Assembly (NCBI GenBank): GCA_004335635.1
Contig: QAXH01005246.1
Span: forward strand, 1 to 64,000
Reading direction: 5' to 3'
From: Chloromonas sp. AAM2
Lineage: Eukaryota > Chlorophyta > Chlorophyceae > Chlamydomonadales > Chlamydomonadaceae
DNA: 64,000 nt
Shown: positions 33,030 to 45,483 of the stretch, piece by piece
Position numbering within the stretch: position 1 is the first letter of the stretch
Layout of the letters: every line of letters starts with the position of its first letter
The notes under the pieces: model-generated
What the model saw: the letters and a program-made list of their open reading frames with translations, nothing else
Database searches by the model: none
What the model was told of the DNA's origin: nothing
Position numbers and translations under genes: made by a program

Positions 33030-34562
33030 ATCTCTATTGTATGCCCAGAGAAGGAGAATGTGTTGCCCCTGTGAGCAGTGCCTCCAGGCCAGCACCTGCA
33101 CAAAGCACCACACGCAATACAGGAACATGCAGTGTACATATCTGTTACTCATCAGTTTGGATGGGTTTCTGGACTATCTGCAACGGTCATGAAAAGGGCA
33201 GCCAGTTGGCTTGCGATCTCCATGACCAGACAACACTTCTGTGTGGCGTGTGTCCGGGTTTGGTTTCTGTATGGCACTGTCTTGACTTGAGAATAGTCAA
33301 ATCTCAATCATATGAGCTTAACAACATATATATATATATATATATATGAGCTGGGCCTCAAACCCCTTTGTGCAACATGGCAGCAACACTCTCTCTGTGC
33401 CTGTCACTGTTGACGAACTATTAGCTGTGGCCCTATGCGGGCCTCATCCTTATGTTCCATTTTTGACTTGGTTATAGGATTCGATTCTAACCTGCCGTTC
33501 GAATGCCATAACAAGATAATCGCCCTAATATGACATTGAGTTGCTCCTTCTCTCTTGCCTAGCCAAAGCATTGCAACGCTTCTCCGCCTGCCTTCATTCC
33601 ACCTGTTGTTGTTTCCTTTTCATTGAGGCCCAACCCAACCCTTGGCCAGCTGCAAAGTATGGTTACTCATAAGCAATGGACAAACCGAGACCAGTCATGG
33701 TTTTCGCTTGTGGCGTGCATACTGAGTTTCCACTGAATTTCGTCACAGCCACAGTTGTTTATGGTTTCGTTTGCTTTGACGGCGAGGCATGAACCGCGTA
33801 TGAGTTGCAGTGACATGTGAACGCGTCATGTGCCTCCTATCAGGAGGTCGCTGGCTACATGAGCGATGCTGCTGGCAGTGGCCGCTATGATGCCATCATG
33901 GCAGTGGCCACTCACGTGTGAAACAGCTCAGATGTGCATGCCTTACTCCTTCTTTAGCAAGAATATTGCTGACTCCTCAACCTGAAAAGAAAATCCTCCC
34001 AATAAAAAAAAAGAAGTTTGCCAGTTTTGCGCCATGATCGCTATGAATCACCAGTACCTTTCTGGTCATTGCGTCATGAGCCCCTTGACCCAAGGCCCAC
34101 CAATGGCGAAGGCGAGGACTGCATTATGTGCTGATTGATGATTGGTGGACGAGATTTTTCTTGTAGTTGTGGTCATCCATGCAACCGGCCAGGAAATGTT
34201 GTCAACACTGCGCTAAAACGAATACAGAGCAGTCATTGTGATCGCTTCTGGCATGGCCGGTCGAAGTTCGTCACAACGAGAGGAGTCAGGAGGAATTGAC
34301 TGCTACTGCCATCAACTGATTTGGGATTTGAATTCTGCAACCGCCTCCATCACTTTTGCTGACGCGTCAGTTCAAGCACACAAACTGCCAATCGGAGGCG
34401 TTGCAGCTACCAGATATGGAGCAAATGAAATACGGTTCGCTTGCGTCCACCTATCGGCAGCCAGGGTTGACATGCGAACTTGTGTTGATGATGATGACAA
34501 GCAGGCATGGCATCGATGTTGATGGCACGCATTAATCCTTACTTTATCCCCGGATGTCTCCA
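33030..34562. other. Intergenic, M11 protease to EGF-RING gene
   Basis: No gene is recognised. A TA dinucleotide run lies at 33326-33347. The rest is AT-richer than the flanking exons and contains no coding frame with family resemblance. Confidence 0.5.
33326..33347. repeat. (AT)n microsatellite
   Basis: About eleven uninterrupted AT/TA dinucleotides, about 300 bp downstream of the M11 protease stop. Confidence 0.95.
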
Positions 34563-37500
34563 ATGGGCGTACTTTCAGCGTGGGCGTGCTTGATGGCAAC
34601 TTGTCTCCTCATCCCAGGTAAGGTCTGCCAGTCCAAGACCAGTTGGAAGCTGCAGTGATGCTTGAAAATTTCGGCGTATGAGCACGGCAAGCATCGGTTG
34701 CCTCTCTCCTCTGCAAGCAGGGTTTGTAATCGTGAAGGCCGTGCAAGTCGGGACAGAGTCGTTCCAGCCGCAACCAATACCTGGCAGCTGTAAGAGATAT
34801 ACAGCCCCCCGTGTGCTGCATTTGGACGAGTTAGCAAATTTCAGCAACTTGGAAGCTTTATCGTGCGGGGTATTCCGGGTGCCTTCAAGAGCTTTGGCAG
34901 CCAACAATGAGTGCTCAAAGCCCAACAGGTGAGTGTCCACGGGCCATTGCAATGTTGCAAGCATCATATATTTGATGATGCTTTCGCGACATGAATTCCG
35001 CCATGTCCACCGGCAACCGGCAGTCAGACACCATCATGAGTGTGATGTGCATGAGCTGGAGCATTTGTGCAACTGCCTGCATGTCTTGGCCAACACATTT
35101 GAGCTTACACACAAAACGAACACAGGGTTACATGCATAGTAGTCATTTCAGCGTTTCCCCACTTATCCAGCCAATTTCTGTCAGCCAAATACTTCAGCCA
35201 GGCTGCAATTCTGACCTGATTTGTACTGGCCTTGTCATGCAGAGTACTGCTCATTGAATTCTGGGCCCTTTCCTGGAGCAATAGCGCCCCAGCGGAAGTG
35301 CCACCAGCACTGCAAGTTGTTGATGATGTGTACATGCTGGCAGCACAGGGTGACGAGCCACCGATGGTGCGTGCAATGACATGCTTAAACGCGTTCTCAA
35401 CCCACCCGTGTAGTACAGTGTCTCGTGGTATAGTGTCATGCCCTCAACGTCACAAGCGTTTTACAATATGTACCAGGGCACATGGGAAGAGTACTGTACA
35501 GCATATGGCCCAGTGACACATGCAGTGACGAGGTGTGCTGTGGCTCAGTTGAGCAATCTGCTCTGGGCCTTGGGGTGAGTTGCAGTGTCTACATCTCAAC
35601 CAACGAAAGGATGGTCACGTGGCATTTCTGCATGCCACCTTACCTTCGGTATATCTGCCCTGGGCCTTGAGGTATTGAATCTCAAGCAATGGTGAGCAGC
35701 TGGCATTGCTGCATGCTTCCCTTAGGTGTCCATCACTGGCCAAGGGCGCCGACAGACCAGCCCCGACAAGGGGCTGTTTTTGGATCGGCAGGGGGTGCTG
35801 GAGAGGCGCAGCTACCAAGCACTGCACATCAAACCGAATGCTTCTAAAAGAAACGGCGATGAGGCCAACTGGTAAGAGCAAGCATTTGATTGGCGGAATT
35901 GCAGCTTCTGGAAAGTGTCACAAGGATAATGGTCAGCTACTTGTGCACTGGGGCCAGCAACCACAGCAGCAGCAGCAACAACGTTTTGTGGCATTTGCAA
36001 ATGCATGATCAGCACTGCGACAACACAGTCTGACCCATTCAGCAGCTAGAGACAGGAGTGTTGAAGACAAGCACATCATGGTGCAGAAAAGACATCATTA
36101 CATGGATCAGCCAGCATACAACAAACAGTACACCAAGCACGGGCTTGGCTACGCACAATGTGATTCTTAACAATTACCACAAATCGAGCACGCGATGTTC
36201 ATAAACCACTTGAACGCAATCTGGACCCAGCCCTGTTGCCACGCCTACCATACCTTGAATGCCAACCTTCCTCCACTTTGGATTTCCAGCCCAATTTGCC
36301 CACTCCACTGCATCTCAGTTCCCACTTGCATGTGCACGCGACCGTATTCAACACACCGTTCCAAGTATCATGCAGTAACGTTTGCCTTTGCTGCCTGTTG
36401 GCCCTCAGGACAGTGACCATTGCCAATCTGCACCCCCAGCGGCGCACCCTGGCCCGCTACGCCCTGCATGCATCCTGCTACCCCGCGGGATCGCCGCCCT
36501 GCCCCGCCGCCTCCCCGCTCTGGGGCCGCTGCTCAGCGAAGATCACAAACGTGCTGGGCACGATCATGACGGTGCAGCAGGCACAACAGGGCGCGGCAGC
36601 AGGGGCGGTGAAGCCGGCGGGGACATGCAGTCAAAGCCCGCCTGGCCTGGTGAGGGCACATCCATTACAGGCAATGCTACGTACAGCAAGTATGCAGTCC
36701 CTGTTACGATCAAAGGATCACAGTCTTATCAATAGAAATCCCTACTGTCTTCACGCAAGTGATATGGATTTCAGGCAAAGCTATCTACAGCACAAGCGTA
36801 CTCTGTGGTCTGATCAAGGCCAGCACCTGATGGGCTGCTCACCACATGCATCCTCGGGCCCTCCATGCACTCAAACAACAAGCCACATCACAGGCCTTGT
36901 GCTGCATCCCTGACGCAGGCCGAGAACCTAGCGCCGTTCTTCCAATCCCGGTGTGTGTGCTCGCACGGCTTTGCGGGCTACGCCTGCTCCACGCCTGTGC
37001 TCAACATGTCGGATGCCACGAGCTCAGGCGGGCCGCACGGCCACCGGGGCGCGGGCGCACTGACAAGGGTGGGCGCGACCGGCCAGAGGACCCAGATACC
37101 CCCCAGGTCGTGGCTGTACCTCTGGGTCAAAGTGAGTGGATTGGACCACCTGGTATCGCTTTGATGTTTGCAACAGTGCTTTGGGCAACACGGGCTGATG
37201 GTGATGGCGGTGCGGAGAAATGCCTGTGTTGGTGGCAGAAGCTGTGTGGGCAACGATTGAGCGAAGGGCTGATGGGTTCAGCAGAGAAAGTCAGGCACGC
37301 AGGTAGGGAGGTGAGGTTCCCGAAGACCTACGCTATGACCGTAATCCGTAAACCCTAACACAGGTACTGCCCGTACGTGCCCCAGGTGCCGCAGGGCATG
37401 CTCCCGCGGCTGCTGGTGGAGATCAGCCAGCCCCCAGGCAGCGGCGCCTACCTGCAGCCCATATTGCTGGTGCAGGCAACGCAGACAGTTGCAGACAACG

Positions 37501-40500
37501 GACTGGTCAGGGTAAGCCAGGCCCTAGCCACACCTACCTATGCAGTTTATACCTGGCTCATAGCTGAGCTACAAGCAAGGAAAGCTCTGCCGCAGCCGCG
37601 CAAGCCTGTGGTCGTGATCTGGCTCATAACCTAAGCCACGGACGTATGAACGAATGGGTCAGGTGGACATCAGCATCATTACATGGCACTTGCAGATTTG
37701 CACGAAACATGGCTTGCTGAAAAGGGTTATCACATTCAACAAATCCTGGTTGAATGGTACTTGGAAACAAAGGCAAACAGGTGGATGGAAGGGCCACTTC
37801 AATGTTCGATTCACGCCAGCCTGCTCAATTCTGGTCTGTCGGACTCTGTGGGCAGGATCCCGAGCAGATGCACATCCTAACCTGAGCCATCAACGGACGA
37901 ACAAAAGGGTCAGGTCGATATCTCCATCATCATCAGCATCATCACATGGCACCCGATTATTTGCCCAAATGGCAATCAGATGGACTGAACAAACCTTCTT
38001 GCCCGTCTGCTTCCCAGGACCTGCTGCATTCACAGATTCGCCCAGAGCATTGCTTGCCCAAAGGGTTGTCAGCTTGACTCGACGAACCCTTTGCCTGCCT
38101 GTTGCCCAGGACCTGCCGCTGCCCACGCTGGCCAATCTGCGGCCCACCCTGCTGGATGGCAGTGCGTACCAAGACCTGAGGCAGAGCTACGCACCCGTGC
38201 CGCTCATTTGGAGGGACGAAAGGTAGGCTAACAGTCAGCCAACATGGCTGGGACAACAGAGTTCGTAATCCCACTGCTGCTGATGGCACCGCTGGTAAAT
38301 GACTGCCATACACACCTGCTGCAAAGTATGACAGGGGCATAAGAGCTGGTATGCTTGCTGCCGCTGATGGCACTGCTTGCAAATGACAGCGATGCGACAG
38401 CTGACACAGCGGCATTCCTTGATGTAAGGTCTTGTCGCACAACCTGACGCAAGATTTTTCCGCACAACACTATGCCAAGGTTCATCCGATATGACGTAAG
38501 ATACAACAGCTGTCAACACTACGGATACAAAGTGTTGCCATGCCCCTCTTCCGCACTCTTCCAAAATTTGAACAATTGCATTAGCCACTCCATGTGATGA
38601 CTTCAAAGTGCGGAACAGTGCACCAAGCTTCATTTGGATAATTCCAATTACCACATGCAAAGATGCAACATTTGAGTTGTCATGTAGTATCCCGCAGTCC
38701 TCCGGCCCCCCACAGTCCTGCCCAGTCCTTGATTAGAAGTATTGCCATGCCCCATCCCCCGCAGTCCGCCGGAGGCCGTGTGGATTGGCGTGTTCAACGC
38801 TGCACGCGAGCCCACTGCCCTCGACATGATACAGCTGCCGCCCGGATCGGACCCGTTCAACCCCTACGAGGTCACACTCAGGCGAGTGCAATGTCACACT
38901 AATTCAAGTTTTACACCCTCACACCATTGCAAGTTCACCAAACGGTGTTATCTTCCACGTGTTGCTCGCTCTGTGCATGGTTGTGCCTCTATGCTTGCAA
39001 CGCTCAGATTTGCCGCCCCAGTGCTCACACCTGCAGGGTGTGAGTATTGTGTTCGTTCACTTTACTACAAACGCATTCGAGTCTCCCGGTTCACTGAGAC
39101 AGGAGTCTGACCCGTGCCCGCGTCTCCCTTTTGCAGGGTACAGGCGGACGGCGGAGTGGGCCGCACTGGCCCGCTGTGCCCCCGCAGCTGCTCCTCCCGC
39201 GGCCGCTGTGTGGAGCCGCCTGAGGGCAGCCAGGCGTCATACATGTGCGAGTGCAACATAGGTGGGTGCACATTCACCACTGTCTCCTTCCTCTGGGTGC
39301 GTCTGCACCAACAACAGATGCGCTCTGGTTCCAGGCGGCCTGCATGAGCAGGCCTGAACGATTTGGGGCTGATCATGAGTAGACTGTCAGCTCCTTCTGG
39401 GCATCCTGTCGATTGTATCAACGATTACGAGGAGCTGCGGGATGCTAACCCGCGGGATGAAGGGGGCATCAAACTTCACAGTCATGAATCAGCATTATTA
39501 ACAGTGCATGGCTTTTAATGGTTTAACCCACGGTACTGCAGCTTGGGGGCAATTTCAATGCTGTGGCATTGACTGGCTCGTCCTCACCCCTTCAGGTTTT
39601 GGTGGTCCCTTCTGTGAGGGCAAGGTGACCCACATGCAAGTGGACAGCACACAGCCCCTGAAGCAGCCCTGGGACACCATAGAGGGGGGCCAATGGCACT
39701 TCTTCATCATCACCTTCTCAGACGCTGCGCTCAATGTCATACAGAAGCCAGGGTGAGTCGCTCAGAGTTGGCGCAGATTCCAAGTACCTTGACAAAGTTT
39801 GCGTCCAAGGATTTGGTTGCGGGCCTTGTCACTATCCAAGCTGGGCCCTTCACCCTTTGCTGCATGCAGCTTCCTACATTCACTCCCATGCTCATGACAT
39901 ATAGATGTGCCCTTGCAGATTATGACGTGCGTGCACGTCCAGACGGAAGCTGCATGCCAACAGGAACAGCACTTGCATTCGCCCTTGACCAGCCGCACAG
40001 CTTTGGCCCTGAACACACACTATGGCTCTGCCTGCCATTCCCATCAACCAAGGCGAACTGCAACATGTTTGACTTTCTGATTCAACATGATGAGTTCACT
40101 TGTCCCTCAGTCGTGGGACACATCCCTTGTGCGCATTGCGCACATTGACACGGATGTAAGAAGCGCAACTTCATGAACGGCCACCACCATCTGTTTGCTG
40201 CCCTGCCTGTCTTGCAGTCCCCCATACTCGAACCTGGCCATTCAGCTCCAGGTGAACAACCAGCCGCTGGTGTCGTCCCTGTCCGGCCATGACCCCAACG
40301 ACCCCACACACAGCACTGCATGGCCACAGGACCTCGCACAGGTGATGATGGTGGTTGGGCCTTTGCACTAGCAGTCCATGAAGGCTATGAGGGTTCTCGA
40401 CCATTGTCTTCTGCAAGTCACTCCAGTTATAGCAGTAGTCGTAGTAGGCTACATGGCTCGCCCAACCGCCCTCCGTGCTGGAGAAGGGGCTGGCATATGG

Positions 40501-43500
40501 CATTGGGCTTTGCACCAGCAGTCAGCAACGCGAATTACATGACAACATTTGAGATCTCGAGATCCTGAGGTGTTGAGGTCCGTGGTTGCACCATGATGAG
40601 CTGATTGAGGTCCGTGGGTGTGCCATGATGAGCCATGTACTGGCATTTACATTCATGCGAGTATCATGGTGTTGTATATGGATGCTTGAGCCATCTCCTG
40701 TTCCACTTGTTGGACTAAACAGATGTACAAACTGACTCATGCACTCACTCACTCACTCACTCACTCACTCACTCACTCACTTACTCACAGGGCCATGCAC
40801 ACGGCACGTTGGACGGCGCCGGGCAGGCACCGGTGTACCTTATCGTGTCGCCCTACTCGCCAGACGTTTCCATGGGGGACCAGTTTTTCAACGTCACGAA
40901 AACGTACTCAGCTCAGGGCAGCGTGCAAATGAGGGTGGGTGCGAGCGGTGGATGAGGGTGGGCCTGGAGCTGGAAGTGCATGGGAGGCAGGCATGGCTAC
41001 GGGTGTGGTTATGAGTACCAGTATTCGTACCAGTACCAGAGCGGTTGGGTGGACTGTTGATAGTGTGCAACTGGGTATGGGAAAACTCAAGAGACTTATG
41101 CCCAGCTGTCAAACGCACCATCCATCCTGGTGAGAGTGCGTGTATGCGCTTGCCATGTCCTCGACCGTTGTGTATGCCTGGGTCCCTGCACAAGAAAAGA
41201 GTGAACAGACCGGACGTGATCAGGGCAGCCGTCCTCCTGGTGCCTTCTCGCCCTCACATAAACACATGATGAACATGAACAGTGATTAGACGGGGCGGGC
41301 CAGAGCATCATCTGCTCGCCACACCAGGTACACAAAAGCCCAGTCAACTCCACTACATGACCGTTTCTTTGCAGTTGGGCGCTAAGGACTTGAGTGGTGC
41401 CAGCAGCTGGGTGGTAGCTGTGTATGCCAGCGACCTTGACCTCCCCTCGCACCCCTCCGCCTATGCGCTCACCGTCATGTGGCTGTCAAACCTAGGCGCG
41501 GGGTCACCCAGTCCAGCACACAGAGCGGTCCCCTGGGTGAGTTGTGCTGGTGGTGGTGCTATGGCGGTGGTGGTGTTTTTACACGGCCTTCAGTCCAGGG
41601 AGGACTGCTCAGCAAGGGCAAGAGCAGGAGCGAGACGATCCGCACAACTGCGTGCTCAAGAACTTGCTACACACTGTACTATCGAACCAAACCCGACGCG
41701 ATCCTGCCACACAAGGCTGTCTCAAATCCCACGCCCACCCCACTCACAAGGCATTCTCTATAATTGTGGATTGTGCACAGTGGAGTGGGTGCAATCAGCA
41801 TGGTGCTGAACGAGCTGTGAAGTGTGTCCGTGTTCCTTGCCTTGCAGTACACGGTGTTCATAGGTGCAGCTGCCGGCAGCATTGTGCTGACGCTCCTGGG
41901 CGTAATCGTGACCCGCATGGCCATGTGGCGCTCGCACCAGCGCCAGGCAGCCATGCTCATGCAGGGCACGGGCCATGGGCCCACACTCGGAGAGATTGAG
42001 CTCTACCCTGTCAGGCACATGAAGGGAGTGCCCTCCTCGGTGGGTGACATGTTTGTGCTTACTCGGATGTGAGCGACATCGACATGTGATATACTGCCCA
42101 TGTGCACAGCCGTTACACACGTGAATGATTGTGAGCTGTGGAAGAGGTGCTTTAAATCCAAACAGGTTACTTGTTGTTTTTCTGGCAGCGGTCCAACCTG
42201 GTGCACACGAAGCACGGAAGCACTCGTGCGCATGTCCTGCTGTTGGCCACGTTTGCTGGTAGCAGGGGCTTGACTCCTGCATGCGTCCTGATTACACCCA
42301 CATGCAGGTGATAGCTACGTTTCCTTTGATCCAGTTCTCCACACAAGCAAAGCTAGCAGCCTTTGTGCTGTCCATGATGCCGTCTGAGGAAAGCGGCTCC
42401 GGTGGCACAGGCAGTGACCAGGACGCAGGCCAGTCAGGCCCAGGGCTGGGGCCAGGATCACAGGAAACCACAGCCAAGCAATCACAGCTGCTGAGTGGGG
42501 CTGTGGCTGCAGCAGCAGCGGGAGCGGGAGGGGTGCAAGCAGGCAAGGCGGAAGCGGGAGCGGGAGCGGATAAGGGTGGCGGCGGGTCCCCGCGTGTGCA
42601 GGAGAGTGTGTGTTCCGGTGCATTGTGGCGGCACGCCCTGGAGGTGGACGGGAGCCATGTGCCCGCCTGCTCCGTGTGCATCTGTGAATACGCGGAAGGG
42701 GAGCTGCTGCGGGTGCTCAGGCCCTGTGCTCACCCCTTTCACATGGTGAGGCAGGGGGCAGGCCATCACTTCTCACACCTCACATTGGAATAGGGTAAAA
42801 GCTGGTTTAGGGAAGGGGCTGCATGTGATAGGTGTTGCTCTGTTGAGTGGGTGTGGGAGAAGTCTGGAAAGGTTGAAAGGGAAGCTGAAGGCAAAACAGT
42901 GGGCCGACAGGCTGTGTTCAACTCTGTGGAGGCTGCTCTACGACCAGACAGCCCATGAACGATGCTGGTGGCATAGCAGAGTAAAGGGAGGCAAACTGAT
43001 AAAAGTGTGATGTGTTGCTACACCTCAACACACACCTCACCTTCTGCCTGCAAACACGGCTGAACTTGCCATCTTTCAAGTCTTTGACCCTGTCACACTT
43101 GCATGATGGTGCTGCAGAATTGCATCGATCCTTGGCTGGAGAGCCATAGCACATGCCCCATGTGCCGCGTGGACCTGTTCCGTGCGGCAGCCTCAGCCTC
43201 CGGCAATAGCAGCCTGCGCCGTACCTCCACCACCCCCGCAGCATCAGATCGCAACCACCACAATAACCAATCATCCTCCCGGCATGCCACCAGCATGGGC
43301 ACCACCCTCGCAGCAATCACCAGCGAAAGGTTCACCGAATTTGGTGAGCCATTGGCATCCAGCAACCAAGAAATGAATGGAGATATGGCTGATGAGCGGC
43401 GTGGTGTGGGCGGATCAGGGCCTGGCGGCCAACCGGCTGGAGCCGCCGCCACCCCACCCTCTCCCCACCGCTCAAGGGCGGCCTCACTCCACCCTCGCCT

Positions 43501-44361
43501 ACGCCACCACCCCGACGCTTCAATTGCGACCCATAGTGATAATGGCAACTTACATAGTGATGGTGGCAATGCCGACATAGCCAACTCGGGCTTCCAATTG
43601 CAGCCGCAATCGCCCAGAGGCGGTGCTGTGGCACGAGAGGCGCGGGAGGTGCCCCCACCAGCAAGTGCTTTCCGCTCATGGTTCAACCGGGGAGGGTGGT
43701 CGGGACGGGCTACCGAGAGGCGGGTGGCGGGGACGTCGGTAAATGCAAACGGACCTGCTGCTGATGTGCAGCCTGGGATAGCGAATGGCGGGAGCGCGTT
43801 GGATGCCGGTGCTGTGGTTATGCAGGTGCGGTACAGGGTGTGAAGGAGAAGTACGTGGGTGGTGAAAAGCGTGTGCACCCCACAATCGCCAGCCTGATGC
43901 TCAACTGACTAGTCACCTCATCTCTACCATCCATTGTTGCCCATCGTACGCCACCCTTCGCCTTGGTAGTTATGGTTGAGGCTCCGGCATGGAAGAGCGG
44001 GACTGAGTGAGGCACGTTGTCTGATTTCTGCCTGACTATGCAACTGACCAGACTTAGTGTGGCAGGCCTGACAGATGGTGTGTTGCAGCTTGAGCCCATC
44101 TGTGTCTAGAAGACCGGCGGGCCTGACACACTAGGTTTGCTGTCAGGTTGCAGCCCACCTTGCTCATCTCTTCCACAGTGTGCATCTTAGCTGGGTCTTC
44201 ACTGACTCCCCTGCTGTACATGGTATTTTGCGCCTCTTTTCCTGGTCTGACTGAGCTTTGTGTGTGATCGCGTTGTACTGCAGATCCCTGCGCTATCACG
44301 CGACCTGACCACCCCAGGAGGCGGTACGCTCAGCAGCCGCATACACTCCCGCGCACCCTGA
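34563..44361 (+). CDS. EGF-like / transmembrane / RING-H2 protein, probable E3 ubiquitin ligase
   Basis: A large type I membrane protein of roughly 1,200 residues in about 20 exons. The secure ones are 34563-34617, 34721-34928, 35243-35366, 35726-35871, 36409-36649, 36919-~37131, 37364-37511, 38110-38222, 38765-38881, 39137-39261, 39596-39752, 40218-40341, 40791-40934, 41375-41536, 41848-42039, 42308-42745, 43118-43825 and 44284-44361. It starts with a signal peptide (MGVLSAWACLMATCLLIPG). EGF-like pieces follow (CVCSHGFAGYAC; CSSRGRCVEPP joined to CECNIGFGGPFCEG), between repeated beta-rich segments (AVWIGVF, WHFFIITFSD). One transmembrane helix lies at FIGAAAGSIVLTLLGVIVT. A cytoplasmic RING-H2 follows: CSVCICEYAEGE, then CAHPFHMNCIDPW and CPMC. 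The overall plan recalls membrane RING ligases such as the PA-TM-RING family, but with EGF modules instead of a PA domain. The boundary after 37100 and the exons between 39753 and 40217 are unresolved. The last exon is supported by a duplicate copy. Intron 9 seems to start with GC. Confidence 0.82.
40742..40780. repeat. (CACT)n microsatellite at an intron 3' end
   Basis: About nine ACTC/CACT tetranucleotides run straight into the TTACTCACAG acceptor of the exon at 40791. The repeat therefore supplies the polypyrimidine-like tract of that splice site. Confidence 0.95.
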
Positions 44362-44893
44362 GTGCATGCACATGTACAACCACACATGGATCCTAACGCC
44401 ATCAGCATGCCAAGCACAGCTTAGAAAGGGCCATGTGGTATGGTAAAGCATTTGGTTATTTGAGCAAAGAACGACGTGACGTGACATGGACTGCTCTGCA
44501 CCTGTTTATTCTATTCTATTCTTCACTGTGCAGTGTGTTGCACTCGTTGCATAGTTGCCGTGTCAGCTGCGGTGTCTGCCAGTGGAAGAGAGGTGTGGGA
44601 GCTTACTTTGCCCGGACCGGCCTCACCCTCCCCAGTTCCGGCAGTATGATTGTCGAATTCTGTGTATGGCTCTCAGGCTGGTATCCTGCAGCCACGAACG
44701 TCTAATTAACGCTTTGAGCCTTGCTGGGCAGGGGTTGGAGCCTAGCAACACGAGCTGCCACAAGGTACGTGCAAAAGCAGGTATTTGATAAAGAGCATGC
44801 TCCGTGATTGCACCAATGCCATCGTGCCATGGTTGTATTGTAGGCTGCCAAAGCAAGGCCGGTGTTCCAGGCCAACGTTGATATTGCTAATAA
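43765..44893. repeat. Segmental duplication, source copy (3' end of EGF-RING gene)
   Basis: This segment and 54438-55584 are colinear diverged copies in the same orientation. Shared landmarks are the end of the penultimate RING-gene exon ('gtgctgtggttatgcaggtgcggtaca'-like sequence), 'acgttgtctgattt', the last exon (ATCCCTGC-CTATCACGC to GCATACACTCCCGC) and 'accggtgttccaggc' near 44860. Here the last exon is preceded by an intact CTGCAG acceptor. Confidence 0.85.
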
Positions 44894-45446
44894 AATTGTC
44901 CACGGGCGAACAGCTTTGTTAATTGCGCAGTTGTGTTAGGAGCATTTTGGACTGGAAGAGGTTGTTTTTGAACTGGTTTTGACTTCTTGGAATGTTGGCG
45001 GAGAGTGTATGAGTCTCAACAGTCTTTTTGCCTGCTGTGTTGCAATAATAATGCCGCAAGTGCAAGATCAATTGAGATTGTGCAACTGACTCATCCAAGA
45101 ACGATCCAATACGCTGATGAAAGGAGCATGCAGCAAGGAGCAAGAAGACAAGCAATGACACTAGACCAGGTCACCAACAGTTAACAGGATGCCTGTATGT
45201 GTACAGGTTAGCTGCAACTTGAAACAGAGGATAATGGATAACCGTATTGACAACTTCTGACTGACAACATCCATCTCTGCTCGTTATTGCTCGTTGACCC
45301 TAATGCTCAACCTCTGGCCTTGTGTTTGATCCTCTCCTTTTATGTTTTTCTGCTTCCTTTTAAGTGACGCTTGGCGGGGTGCGGCCCCTGGAACTCGGCG
45401 ACGCGCTAGACCAGGCGGATGAATATGCTCTGATGGGACCTGCCAA
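44362..45446. other. Intergenic between convergent EGF-RING and NTPase-nuclease genes
   Basis: The first 530 bp belongs to the duplicated segment and is probably RING-gene 3' UTR and downstream DNA. No independent gene is recognised, except a possible orphan exon at 45365-45483 listed separately. Confidence 0.5.
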
Positions 45447-45483
45447 TTACACTTTGCCACTGCTCCAGGTGGACGTAGGACAG
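45365..45483 (+). CDS. Possible orphan exon, plus strand
   Basis: After a TTTTAAG acceptor a GC-rich open stretch encodes GGVRPLELGDALDQADEYAL and continues to VDVGQ before a GTGGGC donor. Composition and residue mix look coding, unlike the surroundings, but no partner exons were found. It overlaps the 3' end (45447) of the minus-strand NTPase-nuclease gene. It may be a leftover from a duplicated gene or a chance frame. Confidence 0.3.

Noticed and set aside
36236..36913. 225-codon plus-strand frame read as one gene
   Set aside because: Only 36409-36649 matches splice sites and phase of the EGF-RING gene; the flanks are intron read-through.
37107..37131. Strong GTGAGT donor at 37132 as the certain end of the EGF-containing exon
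   Set aside because: It leaves the wrong phase for the clearly coding exon at 37364. Weaker donors at 37107 or 37116 fit the phase, so the boundary is left unresolved.
43093..43878. 261-codon minus-strand frame opposite the last large RING-gene exon
   Set aside because: It is antisense to a confident coding exon, is rich in Pro/Ser/Arg shadow codons, and has no family resemblance.
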